Assembly: GCF_000420725.1 (NCBI RefSeq)
Contig: NZ_ATVM01000022.1
Span: 1 to 47,537 of the forward strand
Direction of reading: 5' to 3'
From: Marinococcus halotolerans DSM 16375
GTDB lineage: Bacteria > Bacillota > Bacilli > Bacillales > Marinococcaceae
DNA length: 47,537 bases
Every line of letters begins with the position of its first letter. Position 1 is the stretch's first letter. The notes below the pieces were generated by a model. It was not told the origin of the DNA. It saw nothing but the letters and a program-made list of their open reading frames with translations, and searched no databases. This document shows, one piece after another, positions 24,136-31,142 of the stretch. A program made the translations under genes and the position numbers.

Positions 24136-24368
24136 GCAGGAAGAGGCCCCGGTTCCGGCATGATTCCCTACAATCGTGCCGGCGGTCTTCCTAATTCCCT
24201 TTCTTGAACAATGTGAGTAAGGGCGCCTGACGTTTTCACACCGTTAGCATGAAAGTGAATGTCTTACAGCTAGTTAATCATTAGGTGGCAGTTATGCCAA
24301 TAAAATAGCATCATGAGGAAATAAAGTAACTTAATGAAAAAGGTTTTTCAAAGAGAAAAGCGGCAAAG

Positions 24369-24396
24369 AGCACCCGGGTTTGGCGGTGCCTTTTTG
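24369..24396 (+). terminator. Intrinsic terminator with no gene directly before it
   Basis: GCACC-CGGGTTTGGC-GGTGC followed by CTTTTTG. The nearest upstream gene ends 234 bases earlier and already has a hairpin, so it may end a short independent RNA. Confidence 0.5.
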
Positions 24397-24488
24397 TGTG
24401 CTGAAGTGGTCTTCAGGTCACCCGATTTCCCCATAAAGTGACCGGAAGATTTCAGCTCCAGTTTGCCAGAAATGAATAATCTCTTATT

Positions 24489-24538
24489 CATAAAGAAACA
24501 CCGCTTCCTGCCGGCACGGGAAGCGGTGTTTCTTTATG
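24489..24538. repeat. Perfect 20-bp inverted repeat
   Basis: CATAAAGAAACACCGCTTCC and its exact complement enclose a 10-base loop TGCCGGCACG. The arms contain both an A-rich and a T-rich end, so it can terminate in both directions. Confidence 0.7.
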
Positions 24539-24816
24539 GAGAAGCCACCATTCCATGTGTCTTCCATTTGTTATAGTACGCTGAAGGGCAGACAATTCAT
24601 AATAGAATAATAGACTTAAACCTTTGGTAATTTAGTACTTTTTATATAAAATTTTTCCGGCGCAGCATGAGCTGTTTTTGGGGAACGGCAAGAGACATGA
24701 AGATATAATTGGAGCCCTTTAATCTCAATCCGCTGAATGGTGTATATGGCCACGCCTTGCTATTAACCTTTGGGTACTCACGTGAAAACGTAACGCCCGG
24801 GGGCTTCTTTATGCAT

Positions 24817-25751
24817 TTATTTGCTGCTTTTATGATTATGTTTTGCCTGCCGTCTGTACCAGGATGGGACGAGCTTTACAGGAATGCTCAACGTCATCAC
24901 GGCAATGCCGGCCATAATCAGTAAAAATCCGAGAAAAAATTGGATGGTCAACGCTTCACCGAGCAGCAGCCAGCCAAGGACAGCGCCGGCCAGCGGCTGG
25001 AAAAAGTAAAACAGGGAGCCGACGCCGGCCTCCATCAGCTGCATGCCTTTGTTCCAAAGAAAGAACCCGCCTGCAGTCGAAACGATGCCCAGGTATAACA
25101 CGCCGGAGAACACCATCATATTAGGGGCCGCCAAACCAGCGGCCTGCAGCTCCCATCCTGCAAAAGGAATCGTCAGAAGCATCCCGAAAAAGATGCCGTA
25201 GGCGGTGATTTCCACGGAGGAGAATTTAACCGACGCCCGTTTTACATAAACCGAAAGAAGAGCCCAGGAAATGGCGGCCATCACCAGGATCAGGCTCCCG
25301 AGCAAATACGCTCCCATGCCGGTATTCCACTCAATGACGATGACCACACCAACGCTTGCCAAAAACAGGGCGAACAGCTTCCGGACAGTGATTGCTTCTT
25401 TCAACATGATTCTGGCGAACAGCACGAGAAAGACCGGCGTCGTCGCTGTCAGAAGCGATGCCGTATGGGCGTCCGCCAGGTCGACCCCGAGAAACTGAAA
25501 CGAAATGGTCACCAGGTACCCGATAAAGCCGATCCAGCCAAGCAGGAGCCAGTCGCTTCTTGTCTTGGCGGGCCGGGGAATGCGGCTCCAACGCAGAAGG
25601 GCAAACAGCACCGCACAGCCATGAGGTAGCGAATCACCATCAGGCTAAACGGTGGGATATAGTCCAATACGTATTTACTCGCCACAAACATGCCGCCCCA
25701 AATGCCTGCAGCGAGAGATAAACAGAGCGCGCCGAGCAGTGTATGATTCAT
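24817..25751 (-). pseudogene. EamA/DMT-family transporter, frameshifted
   Basis: Two overlapping minus-strand frames make one EamA drug/metabolite exporter. The first (from ATG 25751) reads MNHTLLGALCLSLAAGIWGG ... SLMVIRYLMAV. The second, from about 25611 to 24817, continues LFALLRWSRIPRPAKTRSDW through the remaining eight or so helices and ends in a basic tail. The join needs one extra base near 25612-25613 (after codon GTG, only CG remains before GTG CTG). The break is not in a homopolymer, so it is a real one-base deletion or a sequencing error. Both halves match family length (about 300 residues in total). The start follows AAAGGAGAAATG. Confidence 0.8.
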
Positions 25752-25791
25752 CTGGTTTCATTTCTCCTTTGAGCAGCGGCCATCAAAGCAG

Positions 25792-26067
25792 TCACACCTG
25801 GTTCTCTCTGCTTGTGGAGGAAGCTGTTACCAGCGAAGGCGAGGATCGTGTCCATTTATCGTGCCAGCGTTCCTTCAGTTCGGGAAGCTCAGAGATGCAG
25901 GTGATGATCCATTCCTGTTCGCGGAATTCCTGAAGGGATGTGTATAGCTCATCTATAGTGATAAAGGTGGCGTCGAATGACTTCCGCCCCTGGTTTTTTA
26001 AATCCGTGAGAGTACCAACGATTACCTCTCTCTCCCGGGGATATTGAATATAGGCAACATAAGGCAT
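25792..26067 (-). CDS. Small REQEWIIT-core stress-associated protein, paralogue 2
   Basis: 91 residues, starting MPYVAYIQYPREREVIVGTL, with FITIDELYTSLQEFREQEWI and ITCISELPELKERWHDKW. Clearly homologous over its whole length to 20207-20482. I chose 26067 because GAAAGGGTGATTTTT precedes it. It stands alone here, with a terminator-bearing leader upstream, and its nearest neighbour across the intergenic region is again an MpsC/DUF2294-like gene (26896). The pairing with that family at two loci suggests a functional link. Confidence 0.65.
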   Translation of the reverse strand: MPYVAYIQYPREREVIVGTLTDLKNQGRKSFDATFITIDELYTSLQEFREQEWIITCISELPELKERWHDKWTRSSPSLVTASSTSRENQV

Positions 26068-26102
26068 AAAAATCACCCTTTCGTAATTTACTGCTGCTAA
26101 AA

Positions 26103-26174
26103 AACAAAAAAAGCCATCCCTAAAGAAAGTCCTTTAGGAATGGCTTGGAGTCTAAGCGCTTTTGTCTTAGCTCC
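26103..26174 (-). promoter_or_regulatory. Two-hairpin attenuator-like leader of small paralogue 2
   Basis: On the minus strand hairpin GGAGCTAAG-ACAAAAGCG-CTTAGACTCC, then directly AAGCCATTCCTAAAG ... CTTTAGGGATGGCTT and a T-run. It has the same two-hairpin layout with an AAGCC terminator arm as 14133-14204 and 21281-21351, but without the TTGGTGA box. Confidence 0.5.
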
Positions 26175-26895
26175 GGGGCCGTAGAACAGTGAATAGTAAC
26201 TGGATAAAAAATAGGAATAGAAATCGTTAATATTCTATATATAGTTATAGGGCCTCCAGCAAAAATAGGCAAGAAGTATTTTTATATATATATAGTTTTT
26301 TAATATATACTAAAAATATATATTCTGACTTTTCGCGGCTGATGTGGATGTGTAAAAGCAATGCGAATGGGAAATTTGTTTCAGGCTGATAAGGATGTTA
26401 TGGTAAAGATAACGCGTGGTCCTCGTCGACGCTAAAAATGCCCGTGATCAGCAGGATTGCCTTTATGGCGGGGAACATTGGAGACTGTAGTGCTCGCGAT
26501 GACCTGCCCCGGGATGCTGTTGCTTGTTTCGATACGTTCTGGACGCAAAATCCGGATCGAAACAAGGCCAAAAGACCGCGGAGAATGGAAGCGGCCCAGG
26601 AGGCTGCTTGCCTATTTTAGGGCATTTTAGGGACAGGCGATCGGTAATCACGAACAATGGAATACCGACAGGCAAAGTCATCAGACAACTAGCGCTGAGG
26701 AATAAGCCGCAGGGATGTTTTTTCTCTGTGGTTTTTTGTGTTTTGCAAACCGCAGGGAAAGATTGCTGCGCGTTTTCTAAGGAACCAGCGGGAAAGGAGG
26801 CACGAGTGGAAAGTTAAACACACAAAATCGAAGGATGAATGAGGAAAGCCGTTCTCCTGGGACGCTTCAGCTGAATTGTCCAAAGGAGCCAGACC
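26175..26895 (+). other. Long leader region of the second MpsC-like gene
   Basis: About 720 bp without a supportable gene. A SigB-like promoter GTGTAA (26350-26355), 13-base spacer, GGGAAA (26369-26374) is present. At 26694-26736 GCTGAGGAATAAGCCGCAGG runs into a 9-bp stem CCGCAGGGA / TCTCTGTGG with T-run, again a terminator inside the leader and partly like the type 1 core. Frames at 26438 and 26524 lack ribosome sites and features. Confidence 0.45.
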
Positions 26896-27591
26896 ATGGA
26901 AGAGACACGAACTGAACACGGAGAAATAGCCGGCTACATCGGCAAACTGATCCGGGATAATTTTGGCAAAGGACCGACGTCTGTGTATGTCACCCTTGAG
27001 CACCCGTTTCTAGTCATTCACCTGCGGGATTTTTTGGCACCGATGGAAGCCATTTTGATGGATCAGGGTGAACATAAACGGGTGGAAGAAACAAGAGACC
27101 TGCTGTTTGGGCAGCTCCAGACAGAGATGCGTGCCCAGCTCGAAGTGATCGCTGGGGTCACGATCCGTGAGATGTATTTTGACTGGGACCTGCAGCAGAA
27201 GCGGGGCGTCATTCTGGGCGTCATGTCGGAAGACACGTCGGAATGCGAGGCCCAGTGGCCGGCGCATTTAAACCACCAGAAGTTTAACGATAAAGTCATC
27301 GAATTGAGCAAGTGGGGACAAAAGGTGCCGGCGACCACGGAATCCTTCTGGCTGAATGACCGGACCATTGTCATTAAACGGACCGGGGTCTTCGTGGAAA
27401 TCGAAAAAGAACTGATTCAGGCGGGGTACACCAATGAACTCAAAGAAGTGAAGAAGCCCCTGGAGCTGCGGATGATTCACCGGGCGAGCCTGGAGACTCT
27501 GATTGACGGCAAGATCACCGGAACGTTTGTAGCCTGGCATTTCACCGGGGACAAAGGCTACGCCGTGCTTATTGTGCAGCCGAAAAAGTAA
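26896..27591 (+). CDS. MpsC/DUF2294-like protein with duplicated domain
   Basis: A 231-residue soluble protein. The first half (IAGYIGKLIRDNFGKGPTSV, HPFLVIHLRDFLAPMEAILM, EMYFDWDLQQKRGVILGVM) is a standard DUF2294/MpsC domain. The second half repeats the layout (KVPATTESFWLNDRTIVIKR, GVFVEIEKELIQAGY, TGTFVAWHFTGDKGYAVLIV). It is a paralogue of the 20535-21248 protein, with about 30-35% identity by eye in the first domain, and better preserved in the second. The start follows CCAAAGGAGCCAG. It is monocistronic, with a terminator at 27621. Whether it acts with an MpsAB sodium/bicarbonate system elsewhere cannot be seen here. Confidence 0.75.
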   Translation: MEETRTEHGEIAGYIGKLIRDNFGKGPTSVYVTLEHPFLVIHLRDFLAPMEAILMDQGEHKRVEETRDLLFGQLQTEMRAQLEVIAGVTIREMYFDWDLQQKRGVILGVMSEDTSECEAQWPAHLNHQKFNDKVIELSKWGQKVPATTESFWLNDRTIVIKRTGVFVEIEKELIQAGYTNELKEVKKPLELRMIHRASLETLIDGKITGTFVAWHFTGDKGYAVLIVQPKK

Positions 27592-27620
27592 TATCCTGAT
27601 AAAGCAGGGTGAAAAACAAC

Positions 27621-27653
27621 GAGCGCCTTCCGGCTCAGCCGGGGGCGCTTTTT
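27621..27653 (+). terminator. Terminator after the second MpsC-like gene
   Basis: GAGCGCC-TTCCGGCTCAGCCGG-GGGCGCTTTTT, GC-rich stem and T-run. Confidence 0.8.
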
Positions 27654-27766
27654 GATGAAGCATGAGAGCTTTGTTTCCGTTATTACCGTTAAAACAAAAT
27701 CCGTTTCCCAGGCCAGAATAAGGCCCGTTTTTCCGGGGCAAAATGGCACTTCATACGGGAGAGTGA

Positions 27767-28429
27767 TCAGTCTTCGGCTGCAAAAGGAGGAATGGACACC
27801 GTCTGCACATGAGCTTTGGCGTCCTGCACTTCCCAGGGGGTGTGATGAATGCCGATTTCGATCAAACTGTTTTTGATTGAAGACCAGGCATAATACCGTT
27901 CAAGCAGCCAGTGATCAAGCGTGCCCTCCAGGGGGCAGTAAGCTTCGGACGCTGCCCGGTAAGTGCCTTCAAAATAAAAAGCTGCTTTTCTGCGGCGTCT
28001 GCTGACAAAGTGAAAGTCCTCCTGTTTTTTATCCATACGCATGGAAGCATAATAATACGGGAGAGTGGTCAGCCGCGCTCCCAGAACGTTTAGCAGTTTG
28101 TCGGCATCCAGGCTGAAAAAGAAAATGCCAGGGGCACCGCCGTACCGGACATACGTACGTACATTCAGCTCTAAATACGCATGCAGATAAGGAAAAGAGG
28201 AAAGACTCCGTACATGCATATCCGTTACCCGAAACGGCAGTACCGTCACCCAGGCTTCCCCCTCAAAGGTGTCCAGTTCAAGGCCTTCCGGAAGATATTG
28301 ACTGATTTTACCTGCGCGCACAGGACAATGCAGAAACAGCATGTCCCTCCACCGCTGGCTCATCACCCACGGCCCCTCCGGGAGGCTTGTGCCCCGGTGG
28401 CCAGTAGTGTTTAAAATGTCCTCGTACAT
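27767..28429 (-). CDS. DUF2071 (YqjF-like) protein
   Basis: A 220-residue cytoplasmic protein. VMSQRWRDMLFLHCPVRAGK at residues 22-41, LPEGLELDTFEGEAWVTVLP and LELNVRTYVRYGGAPGIFFF are the DUF2071 hallmarks also seen in Bacillus YqjF; the fold is related to acetoacetate decarboxylase. The length is close to the family norm (about 230-240). The start follows AGAAAGGAGGGAC. It is convergent with the MpsC-like gene and divergent from 28777. I cannot assign a substrate. Confidence 0.8.
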   Translation of the reverse strand: MYEDILNTTGHRGTSLPEGPWVMSQRWRDMLFLHCPVRAGKISQYLPEGLELDTFEGEAWVTVLPFRVTDMHVRSLSSFPYLHAYLELNVRTYVRYGGAPGIFFFSLDADKLLNVLGARLTTLPYYYASMRMDKKQEDFHFVSRRRRKAAFYFEGTYRAASEAYCPLEGTLDHWLLERYYAWSSIKNSLIEIGIHHTPWEVQDAKAHVQTVSIPPFAAED

Positions 28430-28571
28430 AAAGTCCCTCCTTTCTGGAGATAGTGCGTAAACATTTACAATACGTGCTATTCACGATGCAGCCGGATGGA
28501 AAACATTCGATATTTCAAAAAATGGATGAGCGGTCAAGACCCCCAGGGCGGGGGAGATAGCTTGAACAAAC

Positions 28572-28597
28572 GTTTAAAGCCGCCACAGCATGGGAAC
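28572..28597 (+). promoter_or_regulatory. SigB-like promoter of the 426-residue membrane protein gene
   Basis: GTTTAA (28572-28577), 14-base spacer, GGGAAC (28592-28597), about 180 bases before the start codon. Confidence 0.65.
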
Positions 28598-28668
28598 GTA
28601 TTAATTAGACTCCTGCAAATGAAGCGTTAATAAAAATAGGTTTTTCACGAAACGAACGATATAACTCT

Positions 28669-28743
28669 GGCAGTAATTAGAGGACAAATGCCTGCTAATA
28701 AGCCGGAAAAGGGACAGTGCCCTTTTTCGGCTTATTTTTTTAT
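28669..28743 (+). promoter_or_regulatory. Attenuator-like stress leader (type 1) before 28777
   Basis: GGCAGTAATTAGAGGACAAA followed by TGCCTGCTAATAAGCCGG. ATTAG (28676-28680) pairs with CTAAT (28695-28699). Terminator AATAAGCCGGAAAAGGGAC ... GCCCTTTTTCGGCTTATT and T-run follow, only 35 bases before the ATG. Clearest copy of the family. Confidence 0.68.
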
Positions 28744-28776
28744 GGTATATACCATTGACCAAAGGAGGGAAGTCTT

Positions 28777-30057
28777 ATGGCCCCATCAAACGATCAGCCG
28801 AATAATGTAAAAAGTCCCGAAGACGAGTCTTCGGAGGGTGCTTCTAAGCATGCCACCGAGCCGTCGCTCATTGTTGGTCTCGTCCCGGCGCCGGGGTCTG
28901 CTTCTGAAGCGATTGATGTTCTGTACCCGGAGCTTGCCGAGCTGTTTTCGCGTGAGGTGGATGACGAGTACGCCTGGGACATCAAGGTGGTGGTGGATCC
29001 GTTAACGGGATCTGCCGAAGAAGCGGCCTCCATTCTGGAAGAGGCCCAAACGCTCAAGGACAAGCGCGGGTGGGATTATGTGATTTGTCTCACGGACCTG
29101 CCGCTGTTCCGGGATGAGGATTTTCTCGTCGCCGAGGCTAACGTGGAGCGCGGGATTGCCCAGCTGTCCATCCCGACGCTCGGGGCGCTCCCGATTATTC
29201 GCCGGGTGCGCGAAGCGCTGCTTCAGCTGACGAGCGAAATGCATTACGGCAGCTCCGACGAAGCCCGGAACCGTCAGGAAGAGAAGCAGTCTTCCATGGG
29301 CAGCTCAAGGGGAAAATATGTACGAAATACCGGAGCCCGGCAGCTGCTCGGGGACAGTTTGATAGAACGAATCGCCCCGGTGTACCGCATCCGCCCGGAC
29401 GAAAGCAATGACACGTCGGACACCCGCTACGTAGCGCGGCCCAATATTAACGGTTATTCCCGGGTGGTCACGGGAATGGCGCGGGCGAACAACCCGTTAA
29501 AAGTGTTTACCGCCTTTAAAAGCGTGATCGCGATTGCCTTTGCCACCGGCGCCTATGCACTAATATTTCCCACCCTCTGGCAGCTGGGGGCAGCCTACGG
29601 CCCGGTACGCTCCATTACCTTAATGGCTGTGGCTTTAACCTCGTTAACTGTATGGATGCTTCTCGCTCACGGGCTCATCGAACGGCCTTCAAAAAACCGG
29701 GCCAGAAGCATCAGGCGGCTGTACAACTCGGCGACGGTGCTGACGATCGGGTTCGGGGTCATATGCTACTACTGTATCCTGTTTCTGCTGTTTTTCCTTG
29801 CCGTATTTTTGTTTATTCCGACGTCGATGCTTCAGTCCAACTTAGGTGTAGGGCAAAACGTCGAATTTCCGTACTACCTGTCGCTGGCCTGGCTGGCAGC
29901 GTCGCTTGCGACCTGTATCGGGGCGCTGGGGGCCGGGTTGGAAAACGAGGAGACGGTGCTTACCGGAACCTATGGCCACCGGCAGCTGCAACGGAAAAAG
30001 CAGGTGCAGCGGGAACGGGAAGAGGAAAGGAAGCAGGAACAAAACCGGGAACGTTAA
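28777..30057 (+). CDS. Four-helix membrane protein with large soluble N-terminal domain
   Basis: A 426-residue protein I do not recognise. Residues 1-30 are polar and disordered. About 30-160 form an alpha/beta domain (SLIVGLVPAPGSASEAIDVL, WDIKVVVDPLTGSAEEAASI, WDYVICLTDLPLFRDEDFLV) that looks Rossmann-like. After a variable linker come helices near 240-260 (VFTAFKSVIAIAFATGAYAL), 275-295, 320-345 (VICYYCILFLLFFLAVFLFI) and 365-385. The C-terminus is a charged KKQVQREREEERKQEQNRER tail. The start follows AAAGGAGGGAAG. The SigB-like promoter and the stress leader point to a stress role. A bidirectional terminator separates it from the recombinase gene. Confidence 0.65.
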   Translation: MAPSNDQPNNVKSPEDESSEGASKHATEPSLIVGLVPAPGSASEAIDVLYPELAELFSREVDDEYAWDIKVVVDPLTGSAEEAASILEEAQTLKDKRGWDYVICLTDLPLFRDEDFLVAEANVERGIAQLSIPTLGALPIIRRVREALLQLTSEMHYGSSDEARNRQEEKQSSMGSSRGKYVRNTGARQLLGDSLIERIAPVYRIRPDESNDTSDTRYVARPNINGYSRVVTGMARANNPLKVFTAFKSVIAIAFATGAYALIFPTLWQLGAAYGPVRSITLMAVALTSLTVWMLLAHGLIERPSKNRARSIRRLYNSATVLTIGFGVICYYCILFLLFFLAVFLFIPTSMLQSNLGVGQNVEFPYYLSLAWLAASLATCIGALGAGLENEETVLTGTYGHRQLQRKKQVQREREEERKQEQNRER

Positions 30058-30059
30058 CG

Positions 30060-30090
30060 AAAAAGCTGCCAGCTCAGCCGGCAGCTTTTT
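30060..30090. terminator. Bidirectional terminator between convergent genes
   Basis: AAAAAGCTGCC ... GGCAGCTTTTT. The stem overlaps the last codons of the recombinase gene on the minus strand. Confidence 0.85.
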
Positions 30091-31039
30091 CATTCACGTA
30101 GCGGATGTATTTGGTGAGGGTGAGCATCGACTGCAGCCCGAGCCGGTCCATGAGCGCTTCCGGTGACACGCCGCTTTGAAGCTCGCGCACGATGTAGCTG
30201 TTGCGAAAATGTGTCGCGGAAATCGCCCGTTCGATGCCGGCGCGTTTGCGTTCCTCCCGGATCATTTTCTGGATCGCGACCTCGGTTAAATTTTTCGGCT
30301 GGTCGTTTTCATAGCTCCAGCGGTACGTCTGGCGCTGAAAGTCAAAAGCCACAAACAGCGGCTCGCCGTCAAAGGACGGGCGCACGGCCTGGGGGATGAC
30401 GTCGAGGTAATAGTACAGCTGCTTCTGCAGCTCCTTTGTCAGCTGGAGCGTCCGCGGATTGCCCTCGGTAATGTCGAGCTCCCCGCGCGTCAGGTGCAGG
30501 TGCTCGATCCGGATCGAGGCGAGCTCGTGCATGCGGAGGCCGTAGTCGTAAAACAGCTTTAAAATCACGATGTTTCGCGGGGCAAGCATCGGGCGCACGG
30601 CCTGCTGCTTGTCCGACAGTCCGGAATCGGACTCGAGTGTATCCATGAGCCGCTTCATTTCCTTCGGGGCAATCAGCTCTTCCTCCTTTAGTACATTCCA
30701 GACGCTGTCATCGACGGGCAGCTCCGCCATCGGGTTGGAGGCGATCCGTTTTGTGTCGCGCAGAAAGCGGAAGTAGCGGACGAGCACGGTCTGGATGCGC
30801 TTCAAGGTCCGGAGCTGATAGTGGCGCTCCTCGGCCAGAATATGAAAATAAGTGGTAATGTCGTCGGGTTTAACGGCCGCCTCTTCGCCGTCGAGGACCA
30901 CATCGATAAACCGGTGAAAGTCGGCCAGGTCGTATTCGTAGCGCTTCAGCGTGCTCGTCTTGCGCCCCCGGGACTGCAGGAAGGAAAGAAAGGCCTGCAT
31001 GCCGTCCGGAAGGAGCTCGGGTTGCAAATTCATTGTCAT
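30074..31039 (-). CDS. Tyrosine recombinase (XerC/D-like)
   Basis: A 321-residue site-specific recombinase. The N-terminal SAM-like core-binding domain (about 10-105, AFLSFLQSRGRKTSTLKRYE) is followed by the catalytic domain with YDYGLRMHELASI (first arginine), SATHFRNSYIVREL (H-x-x-R) and LGLQSMLTLTKYIRY with the nucleophilic tyrosine. All key residues appear present. It stands alone on the minus strand, next to the housekeeping hflX block, with no neighbouring phage or ICE genes on that side, so it resembles the chromosome-resident Bacillus recombinases more than a prophage integrase. A start at 31033 (MNLQPEL) is also possible. Confidence 0.87.
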   Translation of the reverse strand: MTMNLQPELLPDGMQAFLSFLQSRGRKTSTLKRYEYDLADFHRFIDVVLDGEEAAVKPDDITTYFHILAEERHYQLRTLKRIQTVLVRYFRFLRDTKRIASNPMAELPVDDSVWNVLKEEELIAPKEMKRLMDTLESDSGLSDKQQAVRPMLAPRNIVILKLFYDYGLRMHELASIRIEHLHLTRGELDITEGNPRTLQLTKELQKQLYYYLDVIPQAVRPSFDGEPLFVAFDFQRQTYRWSYENDQPKNLTEVAIQKMIREERKRAGIERAISATHFRNSYIVRELQSGVSPEALMDRLGLQSMLTLTKYIRYVNEKAAG

Positions 31040-31142
31040 TCCTCCTGCTTCGTTTGCCGATTAAGCATCGCGGCTTGTTTGTTTGGCACTTAACCCATAT
31101 TATAGTATGTAGAGGACAGGAAAAACAGGAGGATCTAAACTA

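Larger units (their letters stand above)
24136..24816. other. Intergenic region with three hairpins
   Basis: Holds CCGGCATGAT/ATCGTGCCGG at 24155-24184 (likely end of the gsiB-like transcript), a terminator at 24369-24396, and a 20-bp perfect inverted repeat at 24489-24538. The 71-codon frame at 24709 has no ribosome site and overlaps the EamA pseudogene, so I do not call it. Confidence 0.5.

Noticed and set aside
24709-24924. 71-codon plus-strand ORF before the EamA pseudogene
   Set aside because: Overlaps the end of the EamA frame on the other strand and lacks a ribosome site.
26438-26817. Plus-strand ORFs of 60 and 97 codons in the leader of the second MpsC-like gene
   Set aside because: No ribosome sites, Cys-rich random composition, and they overlap each other in different frames.
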